From Entonaema liquescens (lineage: Eukaryota; Ascomycota; Sordariomycetes; Xylariales; Xylariaceae): a DNA stretch of 64,000 nt. Of this stretch, positions 1 through 11,003 are shown piece by piece. Numbering within the stretch: position 1 is the stretch's first letter; each line of letters starts with the position of its first letter. The notes beneath the pieces are model-generated. The model did no database searches. It saw only the letters and a list, made by a program, of their open reading frames with translations, and was not told where the DNA came from. A program made the translations under genes and the position numbers. The stretch is from contig CADCSX010000010.1 of the NCBI GenBank assembly GCA_902805475.1, positions 1,707,001-1,771,000 on the forward strand, given 5' to 3'.

Positions 1-1032
1 CAGTTCCGTCCTATCGATAATAGAGTTGCGCACGCCAAAGTGCCCACATTGAATCGCACACTCTTCTCTAACTCTGACATGTTTGCCAGTCGTAGCACTA
101 CCGTGCTTCCCCAAGGGCTATCTGGCCCTGCTCGCGGTCAAAGAGGTAGCCCGAGGGGTGTCGAGTCAGAGCATGTAGATAGTTTCCCTGCTGTAGATGG
201 AAAGTCTGTCACTCCTGCCATGCTTCTGAGCCAGGAATGCCAGAAACGGAGATTCAATCCGCAGTTCACCGAATGGCAGGATCACAACGACCGTCACAAG
301 TGCTCTGTCAATATTAAGGGACTGGTGGTTACCGATATCCGCACGTACGAGACACCTTCCGAGGCGAAGTCAGCTATTGCTAAGAAGGCTCTCCTAGAAG
401 TCCGCAAGTTGCCGGTACGTAATATCAAGAATCCACATCTTTCCCTTTAATTCTGAGATATCTGTTAACATATAATAAAGTGTGAGGATCCAGCAGGAAA
501 ACCCGCTGCAATCCTTACAGAGGCAATGAAGAAGGGCATTTACGGAGGCGTGTCCAAATCTTCTGGTGTCAATGTGGTGCAGACGGAGAGCAGACTGAAC
601 CTCCAGCAACGCCGCAATGATCAACATAGCAGAGTTACCCCTCTCGCACAGGAGCATCGTGCTAGTCGCTACCAACCTCGCTACAGTTTCTCGAACGAGC
701 GTCACGAGAACACCGATCTTCATAACCAACAGAATATGGTGATGGATCAGGTCCAATACCTGTTCGGTCATGTTGATGGTCCTAGCAAGCGGATCGCAGA
801 GGATCCTCTGGCCTCCCGTGCCTTTTTGGAGGGTATGGCTCTAGGAGCGAGGATTAATCAGCCAAACACACGCTATTCTGAGGCGTTCACCCACGCCCCG
901 CCTCAAGTTCCTCAACGACCCAATGCTCGGTCGTATGCCGACGGTGATCGCCACCGAGAGCGATCCCCTGTAACAGGTCGCAGGTCCCGCCATACTCGAG
1001 TAAGATCGCCCATTCACCACCGGAACACTTAA
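1..1032 (+). CDS. dsRNA-binding-motif-like protein, 5' end outside window
   Basis: Exons <1..414 and 481..1032; the frame is open to base 1, so the start lies upstream. The intron (415-480, 66 nt, GTACGT...AAG, phase 0) joins LRKLP-type sequence to CEDPAGKP. The first exon ends with a segment resembling a double-stranded RNA binding motif: an N-terminal helix (LLSQECQKR), a PQFTEW strand, CSVNIKG, then an alanine-rich helix (SEAKSAIAKKALLEV). The lysines expected at the start of that last helix are poorly kept, so RNA binding is inferred. The C-terminal exon is polar, with an Arg/Ser-rich tail (RSPVTGRRSRHTRVRSP), a composition common in nuclear RNA-associated proteins. It ends tail-to-tail with the SDR gene. 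Specific function unknown. Confidence 0.65.
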
Positions 1033-1366
1033 TATACATATCTATCAGCTGGCTCATTGAGTCATTGAGCTTGAATAGATATGATCTCGGCCCTGGATCA
1101 TTAAAGGTCAGGTTGCTTTTGCACACAGTTTATGGCCCTTTGTTTCGGACCAGTCAAGTGTTTTATGGGAGGCATTTGGTAAAAAGCTGCAGGATTATTC
1201 CATTTCCTGATAGATAGGGAAAAGATATCGCGTTGTTTTTCCATTAGATCATTGCAGATCAGCTCATTTCCTTGCCATCTTCTTCAAGATGATGAAATAG
1301 GAAAGAAAAAAAGATTTGCTCCAATTCTCGCAATTTTTGTTATTTGTGACCATTCACGTACCACTT
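1033..1366. other. convergent 3' intergenic region
   Basis: Lies between the 3' ends of two convergent genes. It holds A-rich and T-rich stretches that probably serve as 3' UTR or polyadenylation DNA. I see no other feature in it. Confidence 0.5.
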
Positions 1367-2287
1367 TTAGATTTTGCTTGGCATTCTTAACCCTCCGTCT
1401 AACCTGATCACTGTACCGTTTAGCATAGAGTTCTCAATGATATGCCGGGCCAGTTGTGCAAACTCTTCAGGCTGCCCTGCCCGTTTCGGAAACTCCATAA
1501 CTGTTTCTAGGCCTTTGAATAGCTTCTCGGGCATCACAGCCGTCATTCGCGACTCAAATACTCCTGGTGCGATAGTTACGCAGCGGATGCCATAGCGCGC
1601 CAAGTCTCTCGCCATAGGCAGGGTTAAAGCTGCGACTGCACCTTTACTGGCTGCATACGATACCTGGCCTTTCTGTCCATCAAATGCTGCAACCGAAGCT
1701 ACCATAATAACCACGCCTCGTTCCTTGTCGACCCCTTCAGGCTCAGTCTTAGCAATGTGGACGAGACACTGCCTTACTAGATCAATCGTGCCTCGCAGGT
1801 TAATGTTTACAACGAAGTCGAAACTATCCATACTGAAGGCGTTGCCCTCTCGATCTAATATCTGCTAGACGGTCAACTTTTCTTCCTTCTTCAGCTATCT
1901 TGAGACTCACGTACCGTGGCTGGGTTACCGACACCAGCAGCAGGTATCACGCCGCCTAAGGGCTTCCTTGTCTGCTGAGCCCATTCGACGGTCCCCTTGA
2001 CAGCCGCGGCAATACTCTCAGTGTCTAATACATCGCATGCAAAGAACTTCCCTGTTCCGCTGGGAAGTTTATTAACCACCGCGTTGCCGTTTTCCTCATT
2101 TAGATCCAGGACGGCGGCGTTGCCTCCATTTCGACAAATTTCCTCTACGCATGCCTGTCCAAGACCGGATGCTCTATGATTAACTAGTCAGCTTGACTTC
2201 ATAAGTTTGTTGTGAGTATGGATATATGAGAATATGTCAATTCGCGTACCCGCCAGAAACTACAAATGTTCTCCCTTCAATCTTCAT
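1367..2287 (-). CDS. SDR oxidoreductase, type-2 3-hydroxyacyl-CoA dehydrogenase-like
   Basis: Exons on the minus strand: 2287..2250, 2173..1915, 1861..1367; 263 aa, the usual size of the HSD17B10 family. The frame is continuous across both introns (phase 2, GTACGC...TAG; phase 0, GTACGT...CAG). The nucleotide-binding motif GGASGLG sits at residues 12-18. The catalytic Ser155, Tyr168 and Lys172 (YAASK) are present, as is PG of IAPGVFESRM after the active site. The family oxidises 3-hydroxyacyl-CoAs or hydroxysteroids with NAD, often in mitochondrial branched-chain or short-chain acyl-CoA breakdown. There is no clear cleavable targeting peptide, as is normal for this family. Substrate is inferred only. 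Confidence 0.85.
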
Positions 2288-2852
2288 GATGACTTAAACT
2301 GATAGGATGAAAAGTGTGTGGTTGCGAAAAGTGAAGATATATACTTTGTACGATAGAAACTTGTAGTGTATGGTTTATGAATCTTGTAATAGTGAATACC
2401 TCTTACTCGATCTTATAAACAGGTTGCGGCAGTGAGACAAACGGACAATTCAACTTGCCTCGGTAAATTCCATGACGGGGAACACTTGGATAAGGCTACA
2501 GATAGGGGGGGTGCTGCTGACTCAGAGGGGTACCTCAGGTACCTCATGTACCTAAGAATTGACTGGCTGATCCCTGCAATTACATCCACACCTTACACCC
2601 AGTTTCGTCACTGCTGATCACAAGCACAGATAAGCAGAGGTGAAACTACCGCATTTCAGGCATGGTTCAAACTATTTTAAGCCTTGTTTTAGTTGTCATC
2701 GCAAGGCGATTCTAATCGGCAACCTTGATTTCACCCAATTCCTACATATCCGATAATTACTTCAAGCACTTTTCTTATTGATCGATTGAGAGCTTCTTAT
2801 TTTCAACTGAGTTTCGACCTGTTTTCCGATATCGCACAAGAGACCGGACAAG
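2288..2852. promoter_or_regulatory. divergent promoter region, SDR / Rab4
   Basis: Shared upstream region of two divergently transcribed genes. It contains three spaced GTACCT repeats at about 2529-2552 and pyrimidine-rich stretches before the Rab4 start. No clear TATA box was assigned. Confidence 0.4.
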
Positions 2853-4071
2853 ATGACGCGTCCGAGACGCTCATCGGCCGCTAGCACGGAGAGCACGGGG
2901 ACGGCGGGTGACCAGGTATGCGGCGATGAACCTTAGGTGGGAGGTCCGCGAACCAAGGCAATAGCTAATACCGTCCTAGGAGCTCGGGAGCATGTATGAT
3001 TACCTTGCTAAGATTATCTTGTTGGGTCCGAGCGGAACTGGAAAGTGAGTCGCCAATTACTTCTGATTCGAGTTGTAAAAGACATCCCCGAATATGGGTA
3101 GAACCATACAGAAGAAAATAGGTCTTGGCAATAGTTCCCCCGCTAACGGCGCAATCACGATAGGTCGTGCCTCCTACATCGCTTCGTCAAGAACGAATGG
3201 CGAGTTCTCTCTTCGCAAACGATCGGTGTCGAATTTGCTAGCAAGATTATAAAAGTCGGCACAGGCCCGCGGAGGAAGCGGATAAAGCTACAGGTATTGC
3301 GATCTACTCACTTAAGACGGGGCGATCGTGGGCTGATGTTACTACTAGCTATGGGATACGGCGGGTACTGAACGCTTTCGCTCTGTCTCTCGGTCATACT
3401 ATCGGGGCGCCGCTGGCGCTATTTTATGTTACGATATCACATCGCATACCTCATTCAGAGCTTTACAACCATTTCTCAACGATGCCCGGGCACTTGCTTC
3501 GCCAAATTTGACCATGATTCTTGCCGGAAATAAGCTAGACCTCGCCAACGATACCCTCATCGATACGAGTCTCCCCCCTCCCACGCCCTCGAGTACATGC
3601 TCGTCTCTACCATATAGCACGTCGGCCGGTACGACCAGCGCGGGCGCTTCTCTCGGAACGCAGATGAAAGCGACAGTAGCACCTGAAGGTCGCGAGGTAT
3701 CAACCACCGAGGCGTCACGATGGGCCAGTAGCGTCAGCGTACCCGTTACGGTGGAAGTATCAGCATTTTCCGGCGAAGGCGTGGATGAAGTATTCGCGCG
3801 ACTAGCACGCATGATTCTAACCAAGATCGAGCTTGGAGAGATCGACCCGGATGATCCGATGAGCGGGATTCAGTATGGTGACGGAGGCATGTGGAACGCG
3901 GGAGCCAGCGATGGTGGCAGCATCAAGAGCTCTATGACCACAGACGAGGTGGGCCTTGGCGGCATGAGGCGGCGACGCAAAGGCAAGAACCGCACGAAGA
4001 ACTGGGGCATGCGCGAGTGGGAGGAGGTGTTCACTCTAAGCAGAGGGCGAGGCAGAGGAAATTGTTGCTAA
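2853..4071 (+). CDS. rab4: Rab4-type small GTPase
   Basis: Exons 2853..2915, 2980..3044, 3164..3293, 3349..4071; 326 aa. All G boxes are readable: P-loop GPSGTGKS (37-44), switch I TIGVEF (Thr62), switch II WDTAGTERF (88-96), NKLD (147-150) and SAF (224-226). The protein ends in Cys-Cys, the double geranylgeranylation signal of Rabs. SCLLHRFV and the switch sequences fit Rab4, which directs recycling from early endosomes. Oddities: a longer N-terminus, a low-complexity Ser/Thr/Pro-rich insertion of roughly 50 residues between NKLD and SAF, and a long basic tail (GGMRRRRKGKNRTK) before the CC. This makes it longer than the roughly 215 aa of animal Rab4; similar extensions occur in filamentous fungi. 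Confidence 0.88.
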
Positions 4072-5391
4072 TACAAGAAATGAAGGGGATGATGGGCTGG
4101 CGGCTGTAATCACGACTGGGGAGATACGGGCTAGACGGGACTGGCCTGGCGACACTATGATGATACCTACTTTTTTTTTTTTGTCTGTAAGCGCACCCGC
4201 TTTTAGTCGTTTTCACCTGTTCAGGCGTTAGGAGTGTGGGCATGCCATAGGGATGATTCCGAAGACCTGGTAGAATAATATAAGATTTTTCCTTGCCCCT
4301 ATACTATTGACTCTTGTGCAGGGTCATATAGATATGGAGCTTTACTGGGGACCGATGCCACGATGCCGAGTGCCGATAAGCGGCGTGGGAGGTGAAGTTC
4401 CGTCCTTTTCGGCGGAGAGTCTTCCACCCTTGCATCTCGGCGGAACGACCTCCACTAGGTTACCGAGTTCTAACACGTTTCTTCTATGAGCCTTTTTTTT
4501 TGGGTCCGTATCAGACAGTTACTATTAGATGTCAGATATTAGTGGTATAAACAACTATCGATTTCCCGGGGTTCGGGATTATAAAAAGTGTCGAATAAAT
4601 TGTATCGGCCGGGGTTTCCTCCGAAGAGGCTCCCGCTCCGCTATACGGGACTAGATAGCTCCTAATCGGGTTAGCGGACTTGTATACTCCGTGATATGGA
4701 ACCATTAGCGTGGGCCTTCAAATTGATTTCTTACATGCGCATTGTTAATCTCGTCCAACTAAACTTCTACACGATTTCTACTTCGCATTCTTTCATAAAC
4801 AAAAGCTGTAATCATGGCTCTTCTCCAACTGCAAGTTCCTGCATGTAGTCATGCATATACCTCACACGGCTAGGGCGGTTAGTGATAGCCGCGGGGTGAT
4901 CGCTTGCATTGCCGATGACAATGATACACCGAGCATAGCTCTACCTGGACTGCTCAGCTCTGAGTCGCATAGCAGCTTGGAGTCAAGTATCCAAATCTTT
5001 GTAAATGCTTCCGGCAAGTAACTTCTCTCGCTATTGGGTTTTATTGACATTTTCTACCTCACACATTACAAAAGTTGTTTTTCAGTCAACATTGTCGATA
5101 GTAATTCGTCTAGTTGCGCTCCAATAGGCTTTCGAGAATCCCGTTTGTTTTCTGTTTGTCTTTACTATTTGTTCTGTTCTCTGCTTCCAGCCGCATCGTG
5201 TTAAGCGACGTTACTGCTTGTCTACTTCTATGGAGCATTGTCAGGATTCAAAATCATTGCTAGGCCAAGCCTATTCTAGAAATTCCAATTTAAGCAAGGC
5301 TCGTCTTGATATAAATATACGCTTATCCTCATCCTCTACCACCACTTGTGAAGCTCCATCTCATCTCCCTTTCAAGCCACAACCCCGCGAG
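4072..5391. promoter_or_regulatory. intergenic region and beta-mannosidase upstream region
   Basis: The stretch contains poly-T tracts near 4170 and 4493 and no supported gene. A TATA-like sequence (gatataaatatac) lies at about 5308-5320, some 75 bases before the ATG at 5392. An in-frame open stretch runs from 5218 to 5391. I treat it as 5' untranslated or upstream DNA, because the TATA-like site and the family N-terminus both favour 5392. Confidence 0.45.
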
Positions 5392-8024
5392 ATGGCACCC
5401 CGCACTGTGATCCCAGTCGACAAGAATTGGGAGTTCAAGCAGGCCGACAAGAAGGATAGCAAGTATCTACCCGTGGCCCAATTCCCTACCCAAGTACACC
5501 TCGACCTACTTGCTCACAAGCTTATCCCCGACCCTTATATCGGAAAGAATGAGCTCGATGTACAATGGGTTGGCGAAGCAGTATGGATCTACAGGACGAG
5601 GTTTACATCTCCTGCAGTTGGGAGTTCTGCGAAAGCGGTCCTAGCATTCGATGGGTTAGATACATTTGCAACTGTGGTGCTAAACGGGAAGACCATTCTC
5701 GAGACCGAGAATATGTTTATCCCCGAACGTGTTGACGTCACAGCCCACTTGGAAGAAGAAGGTGGAGAGAATGAGCTTGTTATCACATTTGACAGCGCAT
5801 ATCTAAGAGGCTGGAAGCTGGTTGAGGAACATCCCAATCACAAGTGGGGATGTTGGAATGGTGATAGCTCGAGGCTAGCTGTACGCAAGTCTCAATATCA
5901 CTGGGTACGTCTAAAGCAAAGCAGTAAAGACAAAATGGATTAATTACAATAAGATGAAACTAATATTTGTAGGGTTGGGATTGGGGCCCGGCACTATTGA
6001 CTTGCGGTCCTTGGAGGCCGGTCAATCTTGAAGTCTACGAGTCACGCATCACTGACCTCTGGGTCGACATTGATGTTGATAAATCTCTAAAGTTCGCTAC
6101 CGTTACAACGCATGCTTTGACGGAAGGCAAAGCCTCGGAAGTTTGGTTTGACATCTCCTTGAATGGTACACCTGTCGTAAGCCAGGTGGTAGGATCCGGT
6201 GGAAGTGCTACATTTACTATTGACAACCCGACATTATGGTACCCGATACGGTATGGCAAACAACCCCTGTATACAGTCACGGCGACCCTAGACGAAGATG
6301 GCAAGATTATAGACAGCGTGTCGAAGAAGATCGGTCTACGGAGAGCAGAGCTTATACAGAGACCACTCAAGGGCGAACCTGGGACATCATTCTTCTTTGA
6401 GATTAACGGCATTCCTATCTTCTGTGGCGGCAGCGACTGGATCCCTGCGGATAATTTCTTCCCGCGTATTAGCAAAGCGAGATACTACGATTGGGTGAAA
6501 TTGGTGGCTGATGGCAACCAGTTCATGATCCGAGTATGGGGAGGGGGTATTTATGAAGACCAAGCTTTCTACGACGCCTGTGATGAACTTGGTATTCTCG
6601 TATGGCAGGACTTCATGTTTGGCTGTGGCAACTATCCTGCCTGGCCAAGCCTTTTAGAGTCGATCAAGCGAGAGGCGGAAGAGAATATCAAACTGCTAAG
6701 ACACCACCCGAGTATCGTGATTTACACTGGTAACAACGAAGATTACCAGTATGCAGAGAGCGTCAACCTCACGTGGGAGCAGGATAATAAGGATGCGGAG
6801 AGTTGGTTAAAGACTGACTTTCCTGCCCGGTATATCTACGAGAAGATTCTTCCTGACGCATGCCGCGAACTAACCCCGTCTGTTCATTACCACCCCGGAA
6901 GCCCTTGGGGAGGAGTTGACACGCATGATCCTACAGTGGGTGATATTCACCAATGGAATGTCTGGCACGGCACGCAAGAAAAGTACCAGAACTTCGACAA
7001 ATTGGTAGGGCGCTTCGTATCCGAGTTCGGCATGGAAGCCTTCCCATCTGTCAAGACAATCGATGCCTTTCTCCCTCTCGGTAAAGACGATCCGGATCGA
7101 TATCCGCAGTCTTCTACAATAGATTTCCACAACAAAGCGGATGGGCATGAGCGACGTATCGCGCTGTATTTGGTCGAGAATATGCGATACGCTCCGGACC
7201 CACTCGAACAATTTGTCTACAGCACTCAGCTGATGCAGGCTGAGTGTCTAGCGTCGGCGTATAGGCTCTGGAAACGGCAGTGGAAGGGCCCAGGGCGGGA
7301 ATATTGTGCGGGAGCACTTGTATGGCAGATCAACGACTGCTGGCCAGTCACCAGCTGGGCTATCTGCGATTATTATCTACGACCTAAGCATGCTTACTTC
7401 ACCGTTAAGCGTGAGATGGCGCCGTTGTCGGTCGGTATGACACGGCGTGAACACAAATATCCGCGCAACAAGTACACGCGCGTAGACATCGACATAAAAA
7501 TACAGATTGAGATATGGGGCAGCAACCTTACTCTCGAAGATCTAACAGTGGATTGTGTGGTAAAAGCCTGGGATGTCGAGACTGGGCAGGAAACTTACAG
7601 CGAGACGGTCAACAAGGAGCCCCTCGTCCTGCCCAAGAACCAATCTACAGAGATCATAGCTTTCGATGTCCCAGAGCCGAAGAAAGACGAAGGCATAGAT
7701 GCTTCACGCACTGTCGTTGCCGCGTACCTGGTAAGCCGCGATGGCGGCGCTCAACTCGCGCGCTACGTCAACTGGCCGGAGCCCCTCAAGTACTTACACC
7801 TTGCCAAGCCAACACAGCTACGTGCTGAACTCAGCGATGATCTCACCGCTGTCAGTATTTCGGCAGAGGTTCCTGTTAAGGGCGTTGCAGTTGAGAGCGA
7901 GGATGATGATGTCAAGTTTGAGGATAATCTTGTTGATATCGTACCCGGTGAGGTGGTGAGTATTAAGGTGCGCGGCGCGAAGAAGGATACTGTTATTACA
8001 ACTAGATACCTGGGGATGATTTAG
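5392..8024 (+). CDS. mndB: beta-mannosidase, GH2 family (cytosolic B type)
   Basis: Exons 5392..5904 and 5973..8024 with a 68-nt phase-0 intron; 854 aa, close to the usual fungal B-type length. It hydrolyses terminal beta-1,4-mannosides from manno-oligosaccharides. The GH2 architecture is clear: an N-terminal jelly-roll sugar-binding domain (WVGEAVWIYRTRF, LAFDGLDTFATVVLNG), an Ig-like domain, then the TIM barrel. The acid/base Glu427 is in TGNNEDY and the nucleophile Glu522 is in VSEFGMEAFPS. There is no signal peptide, which fits an intracellular enzyme acting on imported oligosaccharides rather than secreted MndA. The nearby D-xylulose reductase fits a shared plant-polysaccharide theme but is not evidence of co-regulation. 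Confidence 0.93.
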
Positions 8025-8775
8025 ATGTAAATTGAGCCGTCTACCCGTATACTTAACCAGTATATAGAGGATAGGATACAAGCGGAAACTGGATACATTC
8101 GCCACTCTGTGTTGTTTCCGTCTCCTTGCTACGAAGTGAGAAATTCTACTACACGCCCCTACTCCCAGATACCATCGCACACCCTCACATACCTAGCCTC
8201 ACTCAATCTTGTACTATAACCCTAGCTATATCTATAGCAAGGGCCCTGGTCCAAATATCATGGATTTGTCATGGTCGTAAGATTTGGTTTTGGAGACTAC
8301 CTTGTAGCCGCCTGCCCGGCTAAGTGCGTGATCCTATCGGAGTCGCCCCATGTTCTGTTCATGTCGCATCGGACGGTGCAACACTGAGGATCTCGGAGAT
8401 AGATGCGATACCAGGGCGTCTATATTTGGGGTTCAATTCCCCTCTAAGGGCCGAGAATTGTCCTTGGGGTTTAATTTCTATCACTTCTCCGGGTACATGG
8501 TAGATGCTTTACTGTGTATAGTGGCCATAGTTGCGAGCGACAAACGAGACCATGAACGAGGATAGACATATTTGTAGTAGGTATGAGGTAGACACCTCTT
8601 TTTATTATTGCTTTTGAAATCTCACTACCAATGCATGTTAGAGAGCCACACTGACGTTCGCATGTAGCAACAAACTGTGTATCACAACTATCAATAACCG
8701 CCACTCCTATCATCAGCACACACCCACCCCGGTCTAACCAACACCGAGAAAGCAGAAAGATACTTTTTGTCAGAC
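8025..8775. other. convergent 3' intergenic region
   Basis: Lies between the 3' ends of the beta-mannosidase and D-xylulose reductase genes. It contains short ORFs without family signal. A GGGGTTCAATTCCCC stem-loop at about 8429-8444 resembles a tRNA T-arm, but no acceptor or anticodon arm accompanies it. Confidence 0.5.
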
Positions 8776-9941
8776 CTAGGCCTTAGCAGCAACAGCAGAA
8801 GCACCTTTCTCGAGTTTTTCATTGGGGCCTGCGATTAGGATCTTAATAACCTCACCCTGCTTGACCTTCTTGAACGCGTCTTCAGCCTCTTTGAACGCGA
8901 CGACGGCACTGACAAGCCTCTTCACGTCGACCTTGCCGCCGGCAACGAGCTCGACGGCAAGCTTATAGTCGCCGCTACCATAGCGGAAGCTGCCCTTGGC
9001 AGTGACCTCCTTTATGCACATGGCCATAATAGGGAATGTAATATCCGACTTGCCCATGCCGCCTTGCACATAGGTACCGCCCGTGCGTACAACATGTAAG
9101 CTCGTCTGGATACTGGGCTCGGCGCCACTAGCGTCGATTACCACGTCAGCGCCGTCAGGGATGTCTGCTTCCTTCCGGATGTTGGCTGCGTTCTGCTCTG
9201 CGGATACACGCTGGCTAATATATGTGTGCGTTGAGCAGAAGGACTTGGCAAAAGCGAGTTTTGACTCGACGATATCGACCGAGACTACCTTGGACGCTCC
9301 AAAGGCGCGGGCTACTGCGGCGCAGAGAAGACCAACGGGACCAGCTCCCATGACAATAACCGACTGACCTGGGGTAACGACAGCTTGTCGGACGATATGA
9401 ACGGCGACGGCGAGGGGTTCGATCAGAGCACCTTCTTGTAGAGACACGTTATCAGGTAGTTTGTAGCAGAAGTCAGCCGGGGCGACCCAAAAGCCCGTTA
9501 GCGTGCCATCGTAGGGAGGTGTCGCGGCGAAACGCATCTCAGAGCAGAGGTTATACTTGCCACTCAGGCAAGGTTGGCACCGCCGACAAGGGTAACCAGG
9601 TTCCAGAGCGATACGATCACCCTCTTTTAACGTCTTCACCTCAGAGCCAACTTGGATAACGGTGCCGGAAGACTCGTGGCCCAATACCATAGGATCCTTC
9701 ACGACAAAGTGGCCAATGGCGCCATGCTCCCAATAGTGGACATCCGACCCGCATATGCCCGTGTAATTCACAGCGACGAGTACATCGTGGGGGCTTTGTA
9801 GGGACGGGACGGGCTTGTCTGAGAATTGGACATCATGGGGTTTGTTGAGGATGAAAGAAAGGTTCTGGAGCTTGTTATTAGAGAAGGATATCCTAATGAC
9901 GAGTTGAAGGAGATACACACGCTCGCTGATTTGGGATCCAT
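8776..9941 (-). CDS. xdhA: D-xylulose reductase (xylitol dehydrogenase)
   Basis: Exons 9941..9921 and 9870..8776; 371 aa. A 21-nt first exon (MDPKSAS) is joined across a 50-nt phase-0 intron (branch CTAATAAC) to LQNLSFILNKP, the normal family N-terminus. Zinc medium-chain dehydrogenase marks are complete: catalytic-site Cys47 (GICGSDVHYW), His72-Glu73 (LGHESSG), four structural-zinc cysteines 102/105/108/116, and the NAD-binding GAGPVG (182-187). The sequence FRYGSGDYKLAVELVA is typical of xylitol dehydrogenases. The enzyme oxidises xylitol to D-xylulose in pentose catabolism. It shares a 1.06-kb divergent promoter region with the Rok1 gene. L-arabinitol or sorbitol dehydrogenase are the alternatives. 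Confidence 0.9.
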
Positions 9942-11003
9942 TTTATCTAGCTAGCAAATTAAAGAAAGGGTATTAGAAGGATAAAGAATAGCTGAGAGGA
10001 AAGGTATTTGACTTCAATATACCAAAATAGTTATTATCGTAAATTTTTGAGAATGGAAACGAAGATGAGACATAAAATCTTCATCGCAGCAATGAGAAGA
10101 AAAGATAAAAAAAAATCACACTCCCCCTTTGTTTCCCCGTACTCGGAGAGCTAAACTCTGCTAAGGCAAGATAATCTCGTGAGAGCTACAGCATACATGA
10201 TAGCGGGGGAAGGACAAGAGTCGGCATGTTGGGTATCTCATAGCACTATCGTATCTCATAGTACATAGAATGTCGTAATGACACCTGCAACCCGTCCACC
10301 AGGTCGAAGTGTAGTGGGGGGATTATCCCCGGTCGACCCCCGGTTCTGAGGTTCTGTGATGGAACTTTGACATTCGACATTATCGATGTAATGCTTGTAA
10401 TGCTTACAAGCTTCTTTTCCCCTCGGGCTAGAATCACGTTGTTTTTATCCAACGATTTATCCGACCCAATCAGCAGAGACGGCGCCGTCTGCGCTAATCT
10501 GGGGCTACGGATTCGCCTATGCTAGCCGCAGTACGCCGCAGAGCGGGAAGCAAGGAGAGATCCTGAAGTAGCGAAGTATGGTAGCGACAAGAGAACAGTT
10601 AATAAGAGATGATAAATTATTTATCTCTTAAGCTTATGATCTATCATTCTCATTGTCGTTAATATTGATATCGGCAATGACGTCAAGCTTCTAAGTTGGC
10701 AATCAGTAAGCATTATGCTGACAGAGTGATAAATGTAATGAATGATGAATGAATAATGAGAATTGGATTGGATGTTGAGTTTTTCGTTAAGGGAATAGTA
10801 AAGTGATTAGGTAACCGCTAGACTTGTTTGCGGGGCAGTGGGGCAGTGGGGCAGCGGGGTTGGGAGAGCTAGAACCGAGTATTTTTTTTTGTCCGGCAGA
10901 ATCTCACCGCCCACAAATTTCTCTACACCGCCCAAACCCTTTGGAATAAACCATCCAACAATTCTCACCTTCACAAGTGGTCCGAGAGCAGTTGTCGCAA
11001 ACG
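9942..11003. promoter_or_regulatory. divergent promoter region, xdhA / ROK1
   Basis: An intergenic region of about 1 kb between divergent genes. It carries a short tandem repeat of GGGGCAGT-like units at 10831-10858 and a poly-T tract at about 10880. I did not find a convincing XlnR-type GGCTAA site on the xdhA side. Confidence 0.4.

Noticed and set aside
5218..5391. 58-codon N-terminal extension of beta-mannosidase
   Set aside because: A TATA-like site lies inside it and the family N-terminus begins at the ATG at 5392.
8350..8480. Possible tRNA suggested by GGGGTTCAATTCCCC
   Set aside because: No matching acceptor stem, D-arm or anticodon arm around it.
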